A DNA stretch of 35,957 nucleotides from Magnetococcales bacterium. GTDB taxonomy: Bacteria > Pseudomonadota > Magnetococcia > Magnetococcales > JADGAQ01. Location: NCBI GenBank assembly GCA_015231925.1, contig JADGAQ010000018.1, positions 1 through 35,957 on the forward strand. The letters run 5' to 3'. The notes under the pieces were generated by a model. The model saw only the letters and a program-made list of their open reading frames with translations. It made no database searches and was not told the origin of the DNA. This document shows positions 15,704 through 23,569 of the stretch, piece by piece (the first letter of the stretch is position 1; each line of letters starts with the position of its first letter). The position numbers were made by a program, and so were the translations under genes.

Positions 15704-16402
15704 CTATTTCATGAAGCGCAGGCGCAGGATGGACGAGGCAAAGGTAAAGATGAAAAGGACCAACTGACGCTTGGTCTTGCCATGCTTGCGGGATCGAAAC
15801 AGAAACGGCAGCTCCCGGATGGTCAGGTCGGGCAGCTGGCGCTTCAGTTTGATCAGGATCTCCTCGACGATTTCAAAATTCTCCGACACCAGGCGAATGG
15901 TGCGCAGAGCCTGACCCGGATAGAGTTTGAAGCTGTTGGAGACATCCCGGCAGTTGAGGGAGAAGACCAGACGGTAGCTGTAGTTGACCAGCCAGCTGAG
16001 GAACTGCAGGATCAGGATGTTTTCCGTACCACCCCCCTCGGTATAGCGGGAGGCCACGATGACGTGGGCTTCGTGGCGATGCCGGTACAACTCCCGAATG
16101 AACTCCGGATCGTGGGAGCCGTCGCCATCCATGCAGACCACGAACTCCCCGGTGGAGGCGTTGATGCCGGTACGCACCGCACTGCCGAAGCTGGGGCCCT
16201 CCCGGCGGGGCAGACAGCGCACCCCGTCGGCGGCGTAACGTCCACAGATCGCCGGGGTATCATCCAGAGGCGTTTCCGTATCGACGATCAGAATTTCGTA
16301 GCTCTGCCCCAAAGAACGCAGGGTTTCGATCAGGCGCGGCAGCAGTATGGCCAGATTGGCCCCCTCCTGATAGGCGGGAATGACCACGCTGAGTACCGTC
16401 AT
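15704..16402 (-). CDS. family 2 glycosyltransferase, polyprenyl-phosphate sugar synthase-like
   Basis: The 232-residue product is a GT-A fold GT2 enzyme like dolichyl-phosphate mannose synthase. It begins [17 protein letters not shown], has [10 protein letters not shown] in the nucleotide-binding part, and the metal/donor motif [12 protein letters not shown]. There are no obvious membrane helices except a hydrophobic C-terminal stretch ([12 protein letters not shown]). The start at 16402 overlaps the rfbE stop as ATGA and has GGGAG upstream. A likely role is transfer of a sugar, perhaps the dideoxyhexose made by the upstream genes, to a lipid carrier for the YfhO-like enzyme. The donor is inferred, not shown. 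Confidence 0.9.
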   Translation of the reverse strand: MTVLSVVIPAYQEGANLAILLPRLIETLRSLGQSYEILIVDTETPLDDTPAICGRYAADGVRCLPRREGPSFGSAVRTGINASTGEFVVCMDGDGSHDPEFIRELYRHRHEAHVIVASRYTEGGGTENILILQFLSWLVNYSYRLVFSLNCRDVSNSFKLYPGQALRTIRLVSENFEIVEEILIKLKRQLPDLTIRELPFLFRSRKHGKTKRQLVLFIFTFASSILRLRFMK

Positions 16403-17424
16403 GGCAGGATCTCCCCACACCAGCGCACCATCTGCCGGATGCCGCCGAGGCAATCGACCCGTGGTTCCCAACCGAGGATCTTCCGGGCCCTGGCAATATC
16501 GGCCACGAAGACGAACTGATCGCTCTCCCGGCGCGGGGTATGGCGAAACACCATGCGGATACCCAACTCCTGGTCGAGAAGGTCGAAGAGTTGCAGCAGG
16601 GAGAGGCTGTTGGCCATGCCGCCACCGATGTTGAAAGCCAGCCCTTTGGCCGCATCAGCCTTGTCCACGGCGGTGAAATAGAGGCGGATCATGTCTTCGG
16701 CGTGCAGCAGATCCCGCACCTGCTTGCCGGTGTGAGTGATGGTGAAGGGCTCCGGCAGGGTGCCACGGCTGGTCTCCACCGCCTTCTGACAGAACCAGCC
16801 CACCCAGCCCTGATCGAAGCTGGCGAATTGCCGGGAACCGTACATCGAGGAGTGGCGGAAAACGATGGTGCGCAAACCGAAGATGCGGGCGTAGTCCAGC
16901 ATGTACTGGTCGGCGCTGCCCTTGGAACAGCCGTAGGGGGAGCGAAAATCGAGCGGAAGGGTTTCGTCGAAGCCGTTGGGAAAATCGGGGGTGAGATAAC
17001 GCCGTTCCGTCTCCTGATAACGCACCCACTCCAGGTCGCCGTAGACCTTGTTGGTGGAACTGAAAACCACCACGGCTCCGGGGGATCCGTGCCGCACCGC
17101 CTCCAACAGATGGATGGCGCCCAGGGCGTTGGTTTGGAAATCGAGAACCGGATCGGCGATGGAACGGGTCATGGTCACCTGGCCCGACAGGTGGAAAACC
17201 ACCTCCGGCCGCTCCTCGGCCACCAGACGGGCGATGGTCTCCGCCTCACGCATATCGCCACGCTCGAAACGAAAAGCGCCTTGTCCCCGCAGCCAGGCGA
17301 GATTGCTCTCCGACCCCAGGCGGGAGAGGTTGTCGAAAACCACCAGCGACTCCCCCCGACGCAACACCTCCGCGGCCAGATTGGATCCCAAAAAGCCGCA
17401 ACCACCGGTGATCAGATACTTCAT
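16399..17424 (-). CDS. rfbE: CDP-paratose 2-epimerase (CDP-tyvelose synthase) RfbE
   Basis: RfbE (Tyv) epimerises CDP-paratose at C2 to CDP-tyvelose. The 341-residue product is a short-chain dehydrogenase/epimerase. It starts [20 protein letters not shown] (GxxGxxG NAD site), has [12 protein letters not shown], the catalytic [20 protein letters not shown] (YxxxK), then [24 protein letters not shown] and [14 protein letters not shown]. From memory these blocks match the Salmonella Typhi enzyme very closely, including the length of about 338. The start at 17424 has AAGGAG upstream and overlaps the preceding stop as ATGA. Alternative C2-acting epimerases are less likely given rfbF/G/H in the same unit. 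Confidence 0.9.
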   Translation of the reverse strand: MKYLITGGCGFLGSNLAAEVLRRGESLVVFDNLSRLGSESNLAWLRGQGAFRFERGDMREAETIARLVAEERPEVVFHLSGQVTMTRSIADPVLDFQTNALGAIHLLEAVRHGSPGAVVVFSSTNKVYGDLEWVRYQETERRYLTPDFPNGFDETLPLDFRSPYGCSKGSADQYMLDYARIFGLRTIVFRHSSMYGSRQFASFDQGWVGWFCQKAVETSRGTLPEPFTITHTGKQVRDLLHAEDMIRLYFTAVDKADAAKGLAFNIGGGMANSLSLLQLFDLLDQELGIRMVFRHTPRRESDQFVFVADIARARKILGWEPRVDCLGGIRQMVRWCGEILP

Positions 17425-18392
17425 GAAACAGCTCCTTGCCAACCCGGTCGTTCTTTCTCGAAATGCAGGGTCGCTTCGAGGCCGGATTCCAGAGAAGTGG
17501 TTGCCTGCCAGTTCAGCAGACGCCTGGCCTTGTCGGCGTTGCAGACGATGCGGGGCACTTCGTTTTGCCGCATCGGCAACCGGCCCCATTGAAGCATATC
17601 CGTTCCGTTGCCCACAACCGCAGCGGCGCTTTCGCCCAGCGCGCGCAGGGTCAGGGGGCGGGCCGACCCCAGGTTGATGATCTCCTGATCGGGGAAAGGG
17701 TCGGCTGCGGCCAGACGCAGGCTGGCGTCGACCACATCTTCCACATAACAGTAATCACGAATCTGCGTGCCTTCGGTCAGAGGCAGCGGGGTGCGGCTCA
17801 GGCAGGCCCGCAGCACCTGGGGCACGAATTTGTGTTCCCCCTCCAGGGGGCCGTACATGCCGAAGGGCCGCACCACGGCCAGCGGCAGTCCCGCCGCCCT
17901 GGCGCGTCCCAAAGCCAGCAGGGTTCCCGCCAGTTTGCTGATGCCGTAATGGTGGGCCGGGCGCGGCAGGCTCTCTTCATCGACGGGTCCGTCGAGACCG
18001 GCGGCATCGCCGTATTCGGCTGCGGTACCGATGTGCAGAAAACGGCCCACCCGGTTTCGGGCCGCCGCATCCACCAGAAACGCCGTGGCCACCGCGTTGA
18101 AACTCAGGGCCGTGGCCACCTCCTGCTGCCGGTGATCCACACCGTAGGCCGCCGCGTGGACCAGAACCTCGGGAGGCTCCCGATCCAGGGCCGTCTCGAC
18201 CGCCTCCTGGTCCTGAAGATCGAGCAGCAGTCGATTCACCTCGGGCCCCCCCGCCAGGAGACGATCCAGGCGACGGGTGTCGGAGGCGCCCCGGCAGAGG
18301 GCGGTGACCCGCCAGCCCGACCGGGCGAAACCCCGGACCAGATGGGCTCCGAAGAAACCGCTGGCTCCGCTGATCCAGACCTCACCGCCCAC
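17421..18392 (-). CDS. rfbS: NAD-dependent sugar reductase/epimerase, probable CDP-paratose (or abequose) synthase
   Basis: The 323-residue SDR protein has a [11 protein letters not shown] nucleotide loop, [22 protein letters not shown], the catalytic YGISK (YxxxK), [17 protein letters not shown] and [16 protein letters not shown]. In enteric rfb loci the gene between rfbH and rfbE reduces the 4-keto group of CDP-3,6-dideoxy-4-ketohexose to make CDP-paratose (RfbS) or CDP-abequose (RfbJ). Position and fold support RfbS, because RfbE follows. The sequence is not as recognisably RfbS as its neighbours are RfbF, G, H and E, so the symbol is tentative. The start is GTG at 18392 with a strong GGAGGGGAGAGG site, 19 bases after the rfbH stop. 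Confidence 0.72.
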   Translation of the reverse strand: MGGEVWISGASGFFGAHLVRGFARSGWRVTALCRGASDTRRLDRLLAGGPEVNRLLLDLQDQEAVETALDREPPEVLVHAAAYGVDHRQQEVATALSFNAVATAFLVDAAARNRVGRFLHIGTAAEYGDAAGLDGPVDEESLPRPAHHYGISKLAGTLLALGRARAAGLPLAVVRPFGMYGPLEGEHKFVPQVLRACLSRTPLPLTEGTQIRDYCYVEDVVDASLRLAAADPFPDQEIINLGSARPLTLRALGESAAAVVGNGTDMLQWGRLPMRQNEVPRIVCNADKARRLLNWQATTSLESGLEATLHFEKERPGWQGAVS

Positions 18393-18411
18393 GGCGCCTC
18401 TCCCCTCCGGC

Positions 18412-19752
18412 TCAGGCCAGGCCCCGTCGGGCCAGGAAAGCCTCTACGCCGGCGACGACATAATCCAGCATGTCGCGGCTCAAGCCGGGGAAAACCCCCA
18501 GCCAGAAGGTGCCGCGCAGAATACGGTCGGTATTCTCCAGACTCCCGGAGATGCGACAGGGCTGATCCTGCATCAAGGGCTGCTTGGTCAGATTGCCTGC
18601 AAACAGCAACCGGGTGCCGATCTTGCGCTCGTTCAGCGCCACCATCAGCTCCTCACGGGTGAAAGGTGCCTCGTCTTTCACCGTCAGGGGGAAACCGAAC
18701 CAGCTCGGTTCGGCGTGAGGCGTGGCGCGGGGCAGAATGAAGAGGTGCGACCATTGAGCAAACGCGGCATGAAGGTGGGCGAAGTTGGCCTTGCGGGCCG
18801 CTTCCAGCTCGGGCAGGCGCTGCAGTTGCGCCAGACCGACCGCCGCCTGCAGATCGGTCATCTTCAGATTGTAGCCGATGTGGCTGTAGACGTACTTGTG
18901 GTCGTAGCCCGGCGGCAGGTTGGGAAAGGTGCGTTCGAAGCGTTGCTTGCAGGTGTTGTCGCGCCCTGTCGGACACCAGCAATCCCGACCCCAGTCCCGG
19001 AAGGACTCCACGGAGCGTTTGATCAGGGAGTTGTCGGTCAGCACCGCCCCCCCTTCCCCGGTGGTGATGTGGTGGGCCGGATAGAAGCTCAGGGAGGCCA
19101 CATCGCCGAACGAACCGGCGGGCTTGCCCCGATAGAAGCTGCCCAGAGCGTCGCAGGTATCTTCGATGAGCCAGAGATGGTGTTTTTTGGCGATTTCCAT
19201 CACCCCGTCCAGATCGAAGGGGTTGCCCAGGGTGTGGGCCATCATGATGGCGCGGGTCTTGTCCGTGACCGCATCCGCCAGGGCCTGAAGATCGACGTTG
19301 TAGGTTTCGGCCTGCACATCCACGAAAACGGGCAACAGGCGGTTTTGCAGAATGGGGTTGACCGTTGTGGGAAAGCCGGCGGCCAGGGTGATGACCTCAT
19401 CCCCCGGCAGCAGTCGCCGCTTGCCGAGCAGCGGCGAGGTCAGGGAGGTCAGGGCCAGCAGATTGGCCGAGGAGCCGGAGTTGGCCGTCAGGACATGACG
19501 GCGTTGCGTCACCTGTTTCAGCCCCTCGCAAAAGGCCGCGTCGAAACGCCCCGCCGTCAGCCAGAATTCGAGCGCCGCCTCGACCAGAGAGACCATCTCC
19601 GGAGCGCCGTAGACCTTGCCCGAAACCGGCACCGGGGTTTCACCCGGAACGAATGGCCGGGGAGCGTGGGCCATCTCGGCGAACCGGGCCACCCGATCCA
19701 GGATCTGCTGCTTCAATTCGTCCGGGGAGGCGGAAACATTTTCCATGGTCAT
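18412..19752 (-). CDS. rfbH: CDP-4-keto-6-deoxy-D-glucose 3-dehydrase RfbH (E1)
   Basis: RfbH removes the C3 hydroxyl of CDP-4-keto-6-deoxyglucose using PMP and a [2Fe-2S] cluster. The 446-residue product is a DegT-fold enzyme in which the usual PLP lysine is replaced by His227 in YPAHHITTGEGG. Cysteines at 200, 258, 260 and 268 reproduce exactly the C-X57-C-X1-C-X7-C cluster pattern described for Yersinia E1 (Cys193/251/253/261, with the active His at +27, as here). The start at 19752 overlaps the rfbG stop as ATGA; a second ATG at 19746 is possible. The cluster needs electrons from an E3 reductase (RfbI/AscD), for which no gene is present in the window. Confidence 0.96.
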   Translation of the reverse strand: MTMENVSASPDELKQQILDRVARFAEMAHAPRPFVPGETPVPVSGKVYGAPEMVSLVEAALEFWLTAGRFDAAFCEGLKQVTQRRHVLTANSGSSANLLALTSLTSPLLGKRRLLPGDEVITLAAGFPTTVNPILQNRLLPVFVDVQAETYNVDLQALADAVTDKTRAIMMAHTLGNPFDLDGVMEIAKKHHLWLIEDTCDALGSFYRGKPAGSFGDVASLSFYPAHHITTGEGGAVLTDNSLIKRSVESFRDWGRDCWCPTGRDNTCKQRFERTFPNLPPGYDHKYVYSHIGYNLKMTDLQAAVGLAQLQRLPELEAARKANFAHLHAAFAQWSHLFILPRATPHAEPSWFGFPLTVKDEAPFTREELMVALNERKIGTRLLFAGNLTKQPLMQDQPCRISGSLENTDRILRGTFWLGVFPGLSRDMLDYVVAGVEAFLARRGLA

Positions 19753-20864
19753 GACTCGGCTGGAGAATCCGGATTGAGGGAGGTGGCGCGCAGATGATCC
19801 CGAATCTGGGTCAGGGTGAAGGCCTGCATCGCCTGCTGATCCCAATAGGCCCGGTACCACTCGGCCACCATGCCCAAAGCGGCTTCCAGATCGGTATGGG
19901 GGGCCCAGGCCAGATGGTTTTCGGCTCGGGAGCAGTCGAGTTTCAGGAAACCCGCCTCGTGGGGCTGACGCCGGGTATCGGTGACGTAGGGCGTTTCCAC
20001 CCCCAGCAGACGCCCGAGACGCTGGGCCACCTCACCCACCGTGCGACAATCGGTGACACGGGGTCCGAAATTCCAGCCTTCGGCAAAAGCAAGGCCTTCG
20101 GTGTACAGACCGCGGGCCAGCATGAGGTAGCCCCGCAACGGTTCCAGCACATGTTGCCAGGGACGGATGGCCCGGGGATTGCGGATCAGGGGCAGCCGCT
20201 TCTCCTCGAAGGCGCGCAGGATGTCCGGCACCAGCCGGTCGAGGGCCCAATCCCCCCCGCCGATGACGTTGCCGGCCCTCGCGGAAGCCAGGGCCACTCC
20301 GTGAGAAGCGTAACGCTCGGCATGGAAGAAGGAGTGCCGATAGGCCGTGGTGACCATTTCGGAGCAGCCCTTGCTGTTGCTGTAGGGATCGAGTCCACCC
20401 AGGGGATCGTTTTCCCGATAGCCCCAGTCCCACTCCCGGTTCTGGTAACACTTGTCGCTGGTGACGTTGACCACGGCCCGCACCGTGTCACAGTGCCGCA
20501 CCGCCTCCAGAAAATGCACGGTTCCCATGACGTTGGTGGCATAGGTCTCCACCGGTTCGTCGTAAGAGAGGCGCACCAGGGGTTGGGCAGCCAGATGCAT
20601 GGCCACATCCGGGCGAAACTCCCTCATGGCGGACTGCAAATGGTGCAGGTCCCGCACGTCGCCCTGCAGGCTGTGCATGCCCTCTCCCACCCGGGCCACC
20701 TCGAAGAGGCTGGGCCGGGTCGGCGGCGGCAGGGCGTAACCCGTGACCTCGGCCCCCAGGTGTTGCAGCATCAGGGAGAGCCAGCTCCCCTTGAAACCGG
20801 TATGCCCGGTGAGAAAGACCTTCTTGCCGCGCCAGAAGGCGGCATCCACTACCAGATTTTCCAT
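19749..20864 (-). CDS. rfbG: CDP-glucose 4,6-dehydratase RfbG
   Basis: RfbG converts CDP-glucose to CDP-4-keto-6-deoxyglucose using bound NAD. The 371-residue product (family about 360) has the WRGKKVFLTGHTGFKGSWLS nucleotide-binding region, MHLAAQPLVRLSYDEP, NVTSDKCYQNREWDWGYREN, the catalytic YSNSKGCSE (YxxxK), and ARAGNVIGGGDWALDRLVPD. All are hallmark CDP-glucose dehydratase blocks. The start at 20864 has GGGAATGCGCC before it. A GTG at 20885 would add seven residues. It overlaps the rfbF 3' end by 16 bases. Confidence 0.96.
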   Translation of the reverse strand: MENLVVDAAFWRGKKVFLTGHTGFKGSWLSLMLQHLGAEVTGYALPPPTRPSLFEVARVGEGMHSLQGDVRDLHHLQSAMREFRPDVAMHLAAQPLVRLSYDEPVETYATNVMGTVHFLEAVRHCDTVRAVVNVTSDKCYQNREWDWGYRENDPLGGLDPYSNSKGCSEMVTTAYRHSFFHAERYASHGVALASARAGNVIGGGDWALDRLVPDILRAFEEKRLPLIRNPRAIRPWQHVLEPLRGYLMLARGLYTEGLAFAEGWNFGPRVTDCRTVGEVAQRLGRLLGVETPYVTDTRRQPHEAGFLKLDCSRAENHLAWAPHTDLEAALGMVAEWYRAYWDQQAMQAFTLTQIRDHLRATSLNPDSPAES

Positions 20865-21613
20865 GGCGCATTCCCGGAATCCCACAGGGCTTCCAACTCA
20901 TTCTTGTCCCGCAGGGTATCCATGGGACGCCAGAACCCGTCGTGACGATAGGCCGCGATCTGTCGGTCACGGGCCAGGGTCTCCAGGGGTTCCCGTTCCC
21001 AAATGGTGGCGTCCCCCTCGATGCGATCCAGAACCTTCGGATTGAGGACAAAAAAGCCGCCGTTGATCCATCCTTCGCTGGAGGGCTTCTCCCGGAAGGA
21101 GGTGACCGTGTTCTCCTTCAGGGTCAGGATGCCGAAGCGTCCGGGCGGACGAGTGGCCGTCATGGTGGCCTGTGTGCCCTGTTCGCGGTGAAACCGGATC
21201 AAAGCGGTCACATCGATGTTGCCCACGCCGTCACCGTAGGTCATGCAGAAATCCTCGTCGTCGAGGTAACGACCGACCCGCTTCAGACGCCCCCCGGTCA
21301 TGGAGTCCTCGCCGGTATCGGCCAGGGTGATGCGCCAGGGTTCGGTATTGCCCCCCAGGATCTCGACCCGCTGCCGCCCCACGTCCACATGCACATCGGA
21401 CTGGTGCAGGGCGTAGTTGACCATGTACTCCTTGATCAGATAACCCTTATAACCAAGGCAGATAATGAAATCGTGAATGCCGTGGGCTGAATAGATCTTC
21501 ATGATATGCCAGAGGATAGGCTTGCCACCGATCTCCACCATGGGTTTCGGACGCAGATGGGTCTCTTCGGAGAGGCGGCTGCCGCGCCCGCCCGCAAGGA
21601 TGACGGCTTTCAT
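20849..21613 (-). CDS. rfbF: glucose-1-phosphate cytidylyltransferase RfbF
   Basis: RfbF makes CDP-glucose from CTP and glucose-1-phosphate, the entry step to CDP-dideoxyhexoses. The 254-residue product (family 257) starts MKAVILAGGRGSRLSEET and continues RPKPMVEIGGKPILWHIMK, the diagnostic CTP/glucose-phosphate signature. MTYGDGVGNID (metal Asp) and FREKP follow. The ribosome site AAGGAAATGCC precedes 21613. It is the first gene of the minus-strand rfb unit, about 170 bases downstream of a good promoter candidate. Confidence 0.97.
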   Translation of the reverse strand: MKAVILAGGRGSRLSEETHLRPKPMVEIGGKPILWHIMKIYSAHGIHDFIICLGYKGYLIKEYMVNYALHQSDVHVDVGRQRVEILGGNTEPWRITLADTGEDSMTGGRLKRVGRYLDDEDFCMTYGDGVGNIDVTALIRFHREQGTQATMTATRPPGRFGILTLKENTVTSFREKPSSEGWINGGFFVLNPKVLDRIEGDATIWEREPLETLARDRQIAAYRHDGFWRPMDTLRDKNELEALWDSGNAPWKIW

Positions 21614-21792
21614 GGCATTTCCTTGTCGACGTCTGGATGGAAGGAGTGGCTGGATCGATTCATGAAGACACGCACGGGAAACAGGTGGTCGAAATCGGCA
21701 CGGAAGGCGCGGACACCGTTACGGCAGGGCCTCTCCCGACGAGCGGGACCAGCCTCCTGGTCAGTCACGGTGATGCCTTGCACAGCGTTACC

Positions 21793-21821
21793 ATAATGGC
21801 CGCGATCGGGGCTTCTTTCAA
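21793..21821 (-). promoter_or_regulatory. putative sigma70 promoter for the rfb operon
   Basis: Read on the minus strand: TTGAAA (-35, five of six) at 21821-21816, a 17-base spacer, and CATTAT (-10, four of six) at 21798-21793. The -10 lies in GCCATTATGG, shared with the promoter predicted at 4735-4762. Position and orientation fit transcription of rfbF and the genes after it. Confidence 0.5.
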
Positions 21822-21913
21822 CCCTCATTCGGCAAAGTGCGGGCAATTCCGGGAAGGGGAATGTCCGTCTCTCCCGTGCGGAGAGCAATCGCATCCGATT
21901 GGTCAATTCCCCA

Positions 21914-21942
21914 TTGACAACCGGCGGGTCTCCGAAAATCAT
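21914..21942 (+). promoter_or_regulatory. putative sigma70 promoter for the GT2-GtrA gene
   Basis: A perfect TTGACA (21914-21919), a 17-base spacer and AATCAT (21937-21942, four of six) point toward the gene starting at 22014, giving a leader of about 65 bases. Confidence 0.45.
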
Positions 21943-22013
21943 GCCTGGTCCTGAAATTATCATCATGGGGAAACCTCTCGGACGGAGAGGCACTTCAGAG
22001 GGGGCCGGCGTCG

Positions 22014-23102
22014 TTGATCATTCCCGAACTGACCGTTGTCGTACCAACCTTCAACGAACGGCCCAATATCCGTCCGTTGGTAACGGCTTTGGAAAAAGCC
22101 CTCTCCGGTATGGCCTGGGAGGTCATCTTCGTGGACGACGATTCTCCCGACGGTACCAGCGCCGAGGTACACGCTTTGGCCCGGGAGAAGGCCAATGTGC
22201 GCTGTCTGCGACGATTGCGGCGACGCGGTCTCTCCTCGGCCTGTCTCGAAGGCATGTTGGCCTCTTCCGCCCCCTGCATCGCCATTCTGGACGGAGACCT
22301 ACAACACGACGAAACCCTCCTCCCCGCCATGGTCGAAACCCTGCAGCGGGATAAGCTGGATCTGGTCGTGGGCTGTCAGGCCCGGGAACGACACGACCCG
22401 CTTGCCCACGGCCCCTGGACCACACGTCTGCTCTCCGCCCTGCTGAAGGTGCCGGTCTGCGACCCGCTGAGCGGCTTTTTCGTGGTCACCCGGGATTTCC
22501 TGGAACGCGCCGTGCCCAACCTGGCCATCATGGGGTTTCGCATTCTGCTCGACCTGCTCACCGCCGTGAAAGGGCCGGTTCGCCTCGCGGAATATCCCTA
22601 CACCCGACGGGAACGCCATGCCGGAACCAGCACCCTGGATCCCGGCGGCACCCTGGAACTGCTGTTGCTGCTGCTGGAAAAGTGGTTTCGCCACTATGTG
22701 CCCCTGCGTTTTCTGATGTTCGTCAGCATGGGCTCCATCGGGGCGCTGCTGCATCTGGCGGTCATGGGCCTGCTGCTGCTGCGGCTGGAGATGCCCTTCT
22801 GGATCAGCCAGTCGGTAGCCGCCACCCTGGCCATGACCCTCAACTTCACCCTCAACAACCGCTTCACCTTCCGGGACCACCGCCTGCGCGGCTGGGGCTT
22901 CCTGCGGGGTCTGCTCATCTACTACGGCGCTTGCAGCATCGGCACGGTGATCAGCGTTCTGGTGGGCGATTTTCTCTACGAGCAGTCCGTGGTCTGGTGG
23001 CTGGCCGGATTTCTGGGGGCAGTGGTGGCCTCGGTGTGGAACTTCACCACCACCGCCACCTTCTCCTGGAACAGTCGCCCGGCTTCGGGAGGCAACGGAT
23101 AG
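22014..23102 (+). CDS. GT2 glycosyltransferase fused to GtrA-like membrane domain
   Basis: The 362-residue product joins a Dpm1-like GT2 domain (residues 1-220: VVVPTFNERPNI, VDDDSPDGT, and donor/metal motif LDGDLQHDE) to a C-terminal GtrA-type domain. That domain has four membrane helices (about 225-350), with the typical LNFTLNNRFTF segment. Such fusions make polyprenyl-phosphate-linked sugars and may flip or pass them across the membrane. The start is TTG at 22014 with GAGGGGG about 12 bases upstream; no nearby ATG or GTG fits. It is divergent from the rfb unit and probably serves the same surface glycan by supplying lipid-linked sugar to GT-C enzymes such as the YfhO-like protein. Confidence 0.9.
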   Translation: MIIPELTVVVPTFNERPNIRPLVTALEKALSGMAWEVIFVDDDSPDGTSAEVHALAREKANVRCLRRLRRRGLSSACLEGMLASSAPCIAILDGDLQHDETLLPAMVETLQRDKLDLVVGCQARERHDPLAHGPWTTRLLSALLKVPVCDPLSGFFVVTRDFLERAVPNLAIMGFRILLDLLTAVKGPVRLAEYPYTRRERHAGTSTLDPGGTLELLLLLLEKWFRHYVPLRFLMFVSMGSIGALLHLAVMGLLLLRLEMPFWISQSVAATLAMTLNFTLNNRFTFRDHRLRGWGFLRGLLIYYGACSIGTVISVLVGDFLYEQSVVWWLAGFLGAVVASVWNFTTTATFSWNSRPASGGNG

Positions 23103-23153
23103 AACCCCGTGTTTGACCGGGGAAAGTGATATACACTGGTCGTGTTGGTATGC

Positions 23154-23550
<397 letters not shown>

Positions 23551-23569
23551 CCTCCCGGCCCTTTGGGGC

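Larger units (their letters stand above)
21614..22013. other. 400-base divergent promoter region between rfbF and the GT2-GtrA gene
   Basis: No protein-like reading frame is evident on either strand. It contains the predicted rfb promoter (minus, 21793-21821) and a predicted promoter for the plus-strand gene (21914-21942). The leader of about 170 bases on the rfb side is long enough for RNA-level control, but I see no recognisable riboswitch or JUMPstart/ops element. Confidence 0.6.

Noticed and set aside
15551-17592. Open frames on the plus strand across the GT2 and rfbE genes
   Set aside because: Antisense to well-supported minus-strand genes; no motifs.
21614-21993. Short open frames in the rfbF/GT2 gap
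   Set aside because: No ribosome sites or family resemblance; the region is better explained by two divergent promoters.
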